Assembly (NCBI RefSeq): GCF_000271845.1
Contig: NZ_JH719392.1
Location: 721,928-785,927, forward strand
Length of the DNA: 64,000 nt
Origin: Rhizobium leguminosarum bv. trifolii WSM2297
GTDB lineage: Bacteria; Pseudomonadota; Alphaproteobacteria; Rhizobiales; Rhizobiaceae
Direction of reading: 5' to 3'
Part shown: piece by piece, positions 10,139 to 16,569 of the stretch
Position numbering within the stretch: the stretch's first letter is position 1
How the letters are laid out: each line of letters starts with the position of its first letter
Made by a program: the position numbers and the translations under genes
Notes under the pieces: model-generated
What the model saw: only the letters and a program-made list of their open reading frames with translations
The model's database searches: none
Told to the model about the DNA's origin: nothing

Positions 10139-11568
10139 AAAAAGCCCCGCGGTTGTTGCGACCGCGGGGCTCTTTGACGCCTGACCAGGGAGAGTAGGTC
10201 AGGCAGCCTTGACTTTACTGGATGTGCGGGCCCACTCGGGCAGCCAGTCCCCGTGGGTGGCGAGCAAATCGTCGACCAGCGACCAGATCTGGTCGAGGTC
10301 GAGTTCGGCCGCCGTGTGCGGGTCCATCATCGCGGCGTGGTAGATATGCTCGCGATTTTCGGTCATCAGCGCCTGCACCGTCAGTTCCTGGACGTTGATG
10401 TTGGTGCGGATCAGCGCAGTCAGCTTGCGGCGGCAGGTCGCCGATGAAGGTCGGCTGGATGCCCGAGGCGTCGACGAGGCAAGGCACTTCGGCGGCGCAA
10501 TTTTCGGGCAGCGAGGTGATGCAGCCGTTGTTGCGGACATTGCCGTAGATGACAGAAGGTTCGCCGGTCCAGACCGAATTGATGATTGAGGAGGCATATT
10601 CCTTCGACGGCTTGACCTCGATCTTGTCGGCCGAGCGATAGGCCTCGGCCTGGCCCTTCCAGCGTTCGATCTGCTCGATGCAGCGCTTCGGATATTCATC
10701 GAGCGGAATGCCGAACTTCTCGATCAGGTCGTCGCGGCCTTCCTTGATGAAATAGGGCGTGTATTCGGCGAAATGCTCCGAGCTTTCGGTGACGAAATAG
10801 CCAAGCCGCGTCAGCATCTCGTAGCGCACCTTGTTCGGGCAGCGCGGGTTCCAGCCGGGCTTCGGCGCCCTGCCCTCGCGATAGGCGCGCAGGAGATCGG
10901 GATAGAGGTTGCGGTAGGAGCCGTCGGCCTGGCGATGCTCGAATTTGAGATAGAAGGCCATGTGGTTGATACCGGCGGCGCGGTAGCGGATTTCCTCGTA
11001 GGGAATGTCGAGGTCATGGGCGAGCTCCATCGCCGTGCCCTGCACCGAATGGCAAAGGCCGACCTGGCGAATTGTCGGGTATTTCTCCGAGATCGCCCAG
11101 GTGTTGATCGCCATCGGGTTGACATATTGCAGCATGATCGCCTCGGGGCAGACGGCGAGCATATCCTCGCAGACCTTCCAAAGATGCGGCACGGTGCGCA
11201 GCCCGCGCATGATGCCGCCGACGCCGAGCGTGTCGGCGATCGTCTGGCGCAGGCCGTATTTCTTCGGCACCTCGAAATCGGTGACAGTGCAGGGTTCATA
11301 GCCGCCGATCTGGAAGGCGACGACGACGAAGTCGGCGCCGGAAAGCGCCTTGCGCTGATCGGAATAGGTCTCGGCCTTCGCCTTGACCCCGAGCGTCGAG
11401 ATCAGCTTGTTGACGACGACCGCACTTTCCTCAAGCCGCTGCGGATTGAGATCCATCAGCGCGATCGTCGCACCGGATAAAGCGGGACGCTGCAACACGT
11501 CGCCGATGATGTTTTTCATGAAGACGGTGGAGCCTGCTCCGATGAATGTGATTTTGGGATTTGCTGCC
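10139..11568. repeat. left copy of 1.43-kb direct repeat (agaL2 plus terminator)
   Basis: This segment matches 25102-26530 base for base apart from scattered substitutions and one inserted T. The match begins in the A-run of the terminator and ends at the G of the agaL2 start codon. Both copies face the same way, 14,962-14,963 bp apart. Confidence 0.95.
10143..10171 (-). terminator. rho-independent terminator (duplicated agaL2 terminator)
   Basis: Arms 10143-10153 and 10161-10171 are perfect 11-bp complements around a 7-nt loop. On the minus strand the stem is followed by a run of T, the normal form for the gene on that strand. It is identical to the terminator behind intact agaL2. Confidence 0.85.
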
Positions 11569-11570
11569 CG
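10199..11570 (-). pseudogene. frameshifted second copy of agaL2 (GH4 alpha-galactosidase)
   Basis: A family GH4 NAD-dependent glycosidase gene, nearly identical to intact agaL2 at 25162-26532. Two lesions are visible. An extra T at 10425/10426 shifts the frame in the last quarter, so translation leaves the native sequence after FIGDLPPQ and stops at 10215 with an unrelated tail; the native C-terminus continues in another frame to 10199. The homology also stops at the last base of the start codon, so the native start and ribosome binding site are lost. An accidental upstream ATG at 11600 could fuse about 11 foreign residues (MYSRNSTQVQR). A full-length active enzyme is unlikely. Confidence 0.9.
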
Positions 11571-11599
11571 CTGAACCTGCGTCGAGTTCCTCGAATACA

Positions 11600-11725
11600 A
11601 TGAAGGTGCGTCAACGTAGGTATAAGCTCGATGAACTGCTGGAGGGTTACGACTCTAACGCTCCCCGGTCACCAGAAGAACAAGTGTGGATCAATGCGCC
11701 GGCCGTGGGAAATGGTAAGACCTAA
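11600..11725 (+). pseudogene. C-terminal remnant of a MazE/AbrB-type antitoxin
   Basis: A 41-codon frame begins KVRQRRYKLDELLEGYD and ends near INAPAVGNGKT. This is the toxin-binding tail typical of MazE/PemI antitoxins: R-x-Y-x-L-x-E-L-L, an acidic stretch, then PxVG. The DNA-binding N-terminal half is missing; its place is taken by the duplicated agaL2 sequence 31 bp upstream. No MazF-like toxin follows. It is probably a toxin-antitoxin locus cut by the same event that created the repeat. The assignment is by motif only. Confidence 0.55.
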
Positions 11726-11820
11726 TATTCACGCCCCCGGCGAAATCTGGTGGCCCGATATGCATCCGTCTGTGGGCAAAGGGCAACGCGGACGCTACGC
11801 GGGCTTCGTCCTGTCGGCCT

Positions 11821-12177
11821 TCATGCGGCCATCTCGTGAAGCGTGTCCGTCATCTCCCACACGTCGTAAGGCTTCGAGAAGAACACGCCGCCCTTGGGAA
11901 GATCCGACGCCTCCGGCTTCTGCTTTCCCGACACCACGATGATCCGGATAGGAGGCCACCGGTCCCGGACGGCCGCAGCCAGCTTGAGGCCGTCCATAGG
12001 TCCTGGCAGTTCGATGTCGGTGAGCAGTATGCGAATGTCGATTTCGGTTTCCAGGAGAATTATCGCGGCTTCGGCATCGCCCGCCTCCAATGCCTTGAAC
12101 CCGGCTTCTTCGACGAGGTCTACTGCGAGCATGCGCAGGAGCGGCTCGTCTTCAACAATCAGAACTTTCGATAGCAT
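11821..12177 (-). CDS. single-domain response regulator
   Basis: A 118-residue stand-alone receiver domain with no output domain. The acidic pair (VEDEP) is at the N-terminus, the phospho-acceptor aspartate is in LLTDIELPG, the conserved Ser/Thr in VVSGK, and the lysine in FSKPYD. Such proteins usually act through protein-protein contact or as phosphate sinks. The ATG at 12177 is taken; a GTG two codons upstream is equally possible. No kinase gene is adjacent, although a GAF histidine kinase without an intact partner lies at 7113-8603. It is intact, unlike most of its neighbours. Confidence 0.85.
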   Translation of the reverse strand: MLSKVLIVEDEPLLRMLAVDLVEEAGFKALEAGDAEAAIILLETEIDIRILLTDIELPGPMDGLKLAAAVRDRWPPIRIIVVSGKQKPEASDLPKGGVFFSKPYDVWEMTDTLHEMAA

Positions 12178-12319
12178 CAACACATCCCCTGCGGCATCCG
12201 CGGATAAGGTGAAACCTGCATGACGGCCTCTGGTTCCTGCACGGAGAAGCCTATTTCGGACCCGCTGACCGCCTCGCCTGAGCGCTGTCCATTTTTTGCG
12301 AATGCGTTATGTTACCCAG

Positions 12320-12570
12320 ATGCATATCTTCAAGAGAAACAATGTCTTCGTGCGCTGTTCAGGCGACGACGATCGTGTTCGCCCACGGCTTTGGTTGCGA
12401 CAGCAACATGTGGCGGTATGTGGTCCCTGCCTTCGAGGGCCGCTATCGCGTCGTTCTGTTCGACAACGTCGGTGCTGGTGAATCTGATTTGTCCGCCTAT
12501 TCGTTGGAGAAGTACGGAACGCTCGACGGCTATGCTGCCGACCTCGTCGAGATCGTAGCGGCCGATGGAC
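12320..12570 (+). pseudogene. broken RsbQ-like alpha/beta hydrolase
   Basis: The start at 12320 reads MHIFKRNNVFVRCSGD. The protein continues in a different frame as TIVFAHGFGC, then NMWR, DNVGAGESD and LDGYAADLVEI, all typical of RsbQ/KAI2-type hydrolases. The frame change lies in the gacgacgatcg run near 12362-12372. The similarity ends at about 12570, before the nucleophile serine, so roughly two thirds of the protein is missing. Both lesions together mark it as dead. Confidence 0.75.
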
Positions 12571-12656
12571 AATCAATCGCTTGTCATCGGCATAACCAAG
12601 CATCAGCAGCGCTGCTGCCGAGATGTCATCAGGACGCCCATGTTGGACTTCATAAA

Positions 12657-12726
12657 CATTTGCGAGCCAGCCCGCGATGCCGCCAATGATAATTGCCGCG
12701 ATCCAGCCGATGCCTGCATTTTCCAT
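12657..12726 (-). pseudogene. N-terminal fragment of GlsB/YeaQ/YmgE-type membrane protein
   Basis: From the ATG at 12726 the frame reads MENAGIGWIAAIIIGGIAGW, the first membrane helix of transglycosylase-associated (GlsB/YeaQ) stress proteins. The expected second and third helices are absent: after residue 22 the frame continues into unrelated sequence. It is a truncated stress gene, not a working one. Confidence 0.65.
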
Positions 12727-12852
12727 ATTGTATCCCGAGTTTGAATGTCTGACTGACGAAACCGTCAGCCAGCCAGCAGCGAAACACGCGCATGACGACG
12801 GATGGTTCCGCCGGGCGATCAGCCTGCGGCCGGCCATTCGTTTGCGGGCTCG

Positions 12853-12978
12853 TCAAGCGACCCACAAGTTTTTGAACGCTTCCCGAACCTCGACGCGGAA
12901 CAGTGCGTCGTTCCTCCAGCGCTCGGGCTTGTAGATGTCCATCTCGGTCGGCATGACGTTGAAGTCGCCCGCGAACCG
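12853..12978 (-). pseudogene. internal fragment of exodeoxyribonuclease III-like gene
   Basis: Read on the minus strand from 12978, one frame gives RFAGDFNVMPTEMDIYKPER followed by DALFR-x-EVREAF. This is the catalytic GDFN motif and adjacent region of ExoIII/XthA-type AP endonucleases. Only about 40 codons remain, ending at a stop codon (12853-12855). Both the N-terminal half and the C-terminal histidine region are missing. Confidence 0.7.
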
Positions 12979-13318
12979 GCAAGATCCAAAATTGTTTCAA
13001 TCTCAGACGCGTAGTCATTTAGTGCACAAGCCATTGGATCAGCTACGATGAGGGAGCGATCCTGGGCGGGGCTTCCAGCCAGTCGGCGCGCCAAATCAAA
13101 GATAAATTGCTGCCGCCCTTACTCGAAAGGTCTACGCCGTCGCGAGTGCTCCCAGCACCCGCCACAGGTCAATGCCGGTCGCTTACCGCCACCAATGTTT
13201 TCCTGTCCGATATCACCGCCCGATCCCATCACGTTTGCTGTGCGAGCCCGCGCGCCGGACCTTCGAGTTAACCGCAAATCACGCAAGAAAAGCATTCGCG
13301 CTTTATGTTCCGGACGGT
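12979..13318. other. intergenic with unassigned remnant
   Basis: No intact gene is seen. A minus-strand frame from about 13100 to 12980 (reading ARRLAGSPAQDRSL then ADPMACALNDYASEIETILD) has protein-like composition and stops resembling anything where the ExoIII fragment begins. It may be a piece of yet another gene; the family was not recognised. The rest, 13101-13318, shows nothing. Confidence 0.35.
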
Positions 13319-13343
13319 GGAACGAAGAGGCTCGCCTGGGGTT
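13319..13343 (+). promoter_or_regulatory. EcfG-type general stress promoter
   Basis: GGAAC at 13319-13323, a 17-bp spacer, then GTT at 13341-13343. This fits the GGAAC-N16/17-(C)GTT consensus used by the alphaproteobacterial general stress sigma factor EcfG. It lies 41 bp before the start of the exported small protein gene, and a general-stress-like gene follows that. Confidence 0.6.
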
Positions 13344-13384
13344 TCTTCCTCACGAATCTGAGTTCGGCACGAGAGGAAATTCCC

Positions 13385-13702
13385 ATGAAACCGTTCATTT
13401 TCGCCGCAGCGCTTCTAGGCGCTTCGGCATTGTCAGCCATGGCCCAGACGGCGCCCGCAACGACAAGTGACGGCAAGACGCCGGCCGTCGCAACTCCTGA
13501 CTCGAACAACCCGACCGCCCCGGTGGAAGGCGCAAACAGTTTCACCGAGGGTCAGGCCAAGGACCGGATTGAAAAGGCCGGCTATACCGAGGTCAAGGAC
13601 CTCAAGAAGGATGACAAGGGCATCTGGATGGCGTCGGGCATGAAGGACGGCAAGGCCGTCGTGATCGCTCTCGACTACCAGGGCAACATCGTCGCCAAGT
13701 AA
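13385..13702 (+). CDS. exported small PepSY-like protein
   Basis: A 105-residue protein with a clear Sec signal peptide (residues 1-21, cleavage after AMA). The linker that follows is rich in Thr, Pro and Asn. The C-terminal 50 residues (AKDRIEKAGYTEVKDLKKDD, then GIWMASGMKDGK-x-V-x-IALDYQGNI) look like one PepSY-type alpha/beta unit, thought to bind or inhibit peptidases or act as a periplasmic stress factor. GAGAGGAAA precedes the ATG at 13385. It is 28 bp from the next gene and shares its EcfG-type promoter. The exact function is unknown. Confidence 0.75.
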   Translation: MKPFIFAAALLGASALSAMAQTAPATTSDGKTPAVATPDSNNPTAPVEGANSFTEGQAKDRIEKAGYTEVKDLKKDDKGIWMASGMKDGKAVVIALDYQGNIVAK

Positions 13703-13730
13703 CGCAACAGACCCTTCCGGAGAAACGACC

Positions 13731-14324
13731 ATGAGAACCGTAACTGGACTTTTCGATGATTATACCGACGCCAGTTCTGCAGTCAGCGCGCTTGAAGCCG
13801 CCGGCGTCCCATCCAACGACATCAGCATCGTTTCCAACAATGCCGACAACCGCCACGGCGAGCATTCGAATGCAGGCGAAGGCGCGGGCACAGGTGCCGG
13901 CATCGGCGCAGTCGTCGGCGGCGCTGGCGGCCTTCTGACGGGCCTTGGCCTGATGGCCATTCCGGGCGTCGGCCCGGTCGTCGCAGCCGGCTGGCTGGCG
14001 GCAACCGCAGCCGGCGCTGCCGCCGGTGCGGTCGCCGGCGGTGCAACAGGCGGCATCATCGGCGCAATGACGAGCTCCGGTGTCTCTGACGAGGACGCAA
14101 ATGTCTATGCTGAAGGCGTTCGCCGCGGCGGCTCGTTGGTCACTGCGAGGGTTGAGGACGCGCTTGTCCCGGAAGCAGAAGCAATCCTCAGGCGCTCCAA
14201 CTGGGTGGACCCGGCCGCACGCCGTGCCGCTTACACCAAGGAGGGTTGGACCAAGTTCGACGACACGCTCGACCCCTATGGCCCGGAACAAATCGAACGC
14301 GAACGTAGTCGTTATCGCCTCTGA
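13731..14324 (+). CDS. general-stress (YflT/17M-like) protein with glycine-zipper core
   Basis: A 197-residue protein. The N-terminal 50 residues (TGLFDDYTDASSAVSALEAAG) match the heat-induced stress domain of general stress protein 17M/YflT. The middle (about 55-120) is a long Gly/Ala-rich stretch with glycine-zipper spacing that could insert in a membrane. The C-terminus resembles a second copy of the stress domain (VTARVED-x-L-x-PEAEAIL), followed by a DYG-like tail rich in Arg/Glu. GGAGAAACGACC precedes the ATG. It forms a two-gene stress unit with the PepSY-like gene. Confidence 0.75.
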   Translation: MRTVTGLFDDYTDASSAVSALEAAGVPSNDISIVSNNADNRHGEHSNAGEGAGTGAGIGAVVGGAGGLLTGLGLMAIPGVGPVVAAGWLAATAAGAAAGAVAGGATGGIIGAMTSSGVSDEDANVYAEGVRRGGSLVTARVEDALVPEAEAILRRSNWVDPAARRAAYTKEGWTKFDDTLDPYGPEQIERERSRYRL

Positions 14325-14390
14325 ACTCTATGCATGCGCGCGCCAACTAGCGGGCGCGCTGGGCTCGGCATAGTATCGGGCTCGGGATAA

Positions 14391-14422
14391 GTGCCGTTAT
14401 GCCGAATTCGGCATAACGGCAC
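14391..14422. repeat. perfect 32-bp palindrome without loop
   Basis: The 32 bases are identical to their reverse complement, centred on gaattc. It lies 67 bp after the stress gene. It could act as a terminator stem, a cruciform or a protein-binding site. No T-run follows on either strand. Confidence 0.7.
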
Positions 14423-14551
14423 GAACATATCCCTCGCCCGTACCCCAAGAGGCGCTTTTTCGCGCGAATCCGGACTGCCCGGCGAACTATAGGCGAATTC
14501 TTCGCCGCGACCGGTCGGCGGTCGGAACGCACCGTCGCGCTCGGAAAGGCT

Positions 14552-14765
14552 CTACAGGTCGGCCGAGAGATCGAAGAGCTGCTGAGCGCCCAGATGAACA
14601 ACCTCGCCTTCCCCCTGGATCCTGCCGTTGATCGCCATCATGCTGGCGCCGAGCACGACGCGACGCGACCGTTCGAAGAGCTTCGGCCAGACGACGATGT
14701 TGGCAATGCCGGTTTCGTCATGGATTGTGAGGAAACATCACGCCCTTTGCCGATCCTGAAAATTC
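14552..14765 (-). pseudogene. C-terminal remnant of error-prone polymerase DnaE2 (ImuC)
   Basis: On the minus strand the frame reads TIHDETGIANIVVWPKLFER and RRVVLGASMMAINGRIQGEG, then EVVHL and a stop codon at 14554-14552 after DLSADL. This is the OB-fold and tail found at the end of DnaE2-type polymerases. Just upstream, KGVMF occurs in the neighbouring frame, so an extra base in a TTT run has shifted the frame. The remaining thousand or so residues are absent. It is a dead relic of an SOS mutagenesis gene. Confidence 0.8.
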
Positions 14766-15331
14766 GATGGGACGGGGAACGGCCCGCCAGTTTGCGATTT
14801 CAGAAGCGCTTCTTGAGGAAATGGGTTCTTTCGCAGCCGGATGACAGTGGTTTTAAAGTGATGATTTTGGTTGTCTGTCAGTTGCTCAGAAACCACCGCC
14901 ACCGCTGGTGCCGCGAGAACTGGTCGGCATTGCAAGCTAAGGGTTACGACAAGCAGGGTTGAAGGTGAGAGTGCGGACACGTTAGCGCTCGGCTGGCATT
15001 CGTCGGCGACGAAAAGAACGGCAATATCGCTGTGTTTACCATCCCTGTCGGGTCCCGGCGCAATGGAAAACTCGCCAAAGAAGCATCTCAATGACAAGCC
15101 GGACTTTCACGACAGTGTGGTATGTGCGCCTTCTGACCCGCTGGCCACAACGGCCGTAACTGCAGCGACCAGAGAGCATGTGCTCTCGGCAGGAAAAGGC
15201 GCAACCATCGTCTCGAAAAGGAAATGCGTAGACAGCTCTGGCTCGAGCGCAGCGCTAAGCAGTGCGACAAGGTGGGAACATTACGTGCGATCGCATGGTT
15301 CGGGCGTCTGACATCACGCCGCGGGACCTCC
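14766..15331. other. intergenic upstream of the glycan operon
   Basis: About 570 bp with no recognised gene. Open frames on both strands have no homology that can be named and no good ribosome binding site. A short plus-strand frame ending near 14848 (MGRGTARQFAISEALLEEMG) has protein-like composition and may be another remnant. The promoter of the glycan operon is expected here, but no convincing -35/-10 pair was identified. Confidence 0.4.
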
Positions 15332-16504
15332 ATGCCATTATTGCCAGCCGCGCCTAGGGCGCTACGACGAATAGTTATCATCAGCGACTTCCAGGACGGC
15401 GACGCCGAAAACGCAGAGCCTCGCACCCCGGCGTGGTATCGCGAACAGTGGCTCGCGGGCAATCGGGGACCTCGCCCACAACCCGCTGATCGGGGCCCAA
15501 ACCTTCAGGTAATCGGCGGCTATATCGAACGGCTACCGCTCGCCGTTCTCAAAGCCGGTCTTGTGGACTGCGCCGAGGTCTGGACACATTGGCACGGCGC
15601 TACGCCACCGATTGATCAGCCTGTCACCAGCCCATTCCTGACCCGCCGGGCATTTCAGGCAAACGGGTCCGAAACGCCGTTTTCTTCCAACGACATGCTC
15701 GGACACCTTGCCGCCTTCGGGCCGCCGTCGATCCTTTGTGTCTGGGGTCTTGGTGTGAGTGAAGACGTGTTGTTGGCATGCCGCGACAGTTTCAAGATTT
15801 ATAACTCGATCGACGCGCCCGCCCTGCGCGTTCCCTTTGAGGTGAGCCGCCATTTCGACCTTATCCTCACTGGCTCCGAATGGCAGTCGGAGGCGGTATG
15901 CTCGCACCATCCGACGATACCCACGATCATCATGCCTATCGGACCGGAGTTTGCCTCCGAACTCACCTTCAGGCCGATCGACGTTCCGAAGACCTACGAC
16001 ATGATCTACGTTGCTGCCGCGCAAGCCTATAAGCGGCACGACATCCTGTTTCGCGCGCTTGCCAAGCTTCCCGGTTCGATGCGCGCCCTTTGCGTCTGCG
16101 GGTACGGCGAGATGATCGACACATTGCGAAGCCATGTCTGCGAACTCGGCATCAATGTCGACTTCATCGATCCACCCGGCGTGCCGTTTGCGGAGGTGAA
16201 CAGGCTGATGAACCAGGCGCGTATCGGCGTGGTCTGCGGCATCGATGACGGGGCACCGGCGATCCTTACCGAATACATGTTGGCGGGAATACCGGTCCTG
16301 GCCAACAGCCAGCTGCGCTGCGGATTGCAATTCATCACTCCCGAGACGGGCCGAGTGGCCTCGCCCGAAGATTTTCACGAAGGCATTCGCGACATGCTGG
16401 CCCGGCTCGATACGTTCAAGCCCCGCCAGGTCGTTCTCGCCAACTGGACGTGGCCGCACAGCCTGCGAAAGCTGAGTTCCTTCATTGGCGGGTCAGCCGG
16501 ATAG
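15332..16504 (+). CDS. GT4-type glycosyltransferase
   Basis: A 390-residue GT-B-fold glycosyltransferase, probably retaining and of family 4. The C-terminal donor-binding half shows IYVAAAQAYKRHD, the VCGYGE strand and the EYMLAGIPVLAN motif with its conserved glutamate. The N-terminal half is divergent and has no membrane segment. The ATG at 15332 is preferred; the frame is open 36 codons further, but that part is Arg-rich and has no domain. It is the first gene of a four-gene operon of sugar-transfer fusions; the next ATG is 65 bp downstream. The sugar donor and acceptor are unknown. Confidence 0.75.
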   Translation: MPLLPAAPRALRRIVIISDFQDGDAENAEPRTPAWYREQWLAGNRGPRPQPADRGPNLQVIGGYIERLPLAVLKAGLVDCAEVWTHWHGATPPIDQPVTSPFLTRRAFQANGSETPFSSNDMLGHLAAFGPPSILCVWGLGVSEDVLLACRDSFKIYNSIDAPALRVPFEVSRHFDLILTGSEWQSEAVCSHHPTIPTIIMPIGPEFASELTFRPIDVPKTYDMIYVAAAQAYKRHDILFRALAKLPGSMRALCVCGYGEMIDTLRSHVCELGINVDFIDPPGVPFAEVNRLMNQARIGVVCGIDDGAPAILTEYMLAGIPVLANSQLRCGLQFITPETGRVASPEDFHEGIRDMLARLDTFKPRQVVLANWTWPHSLRKLSSFIGGSAG

Positions 16505-16569
16505 AACGCCATCCGGGAACATTCGTCGCCATTCGCAGTTCGGGATCATTGCGATTGCGAGGCCCCTCG

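Noticed and set aside
14871..15311. 146-codon plus-strand frame before the glycan operon
   Set aside because: No domain, biased composition and no convincing ribosome binding site; kept only as unassigned intergenic sequence.
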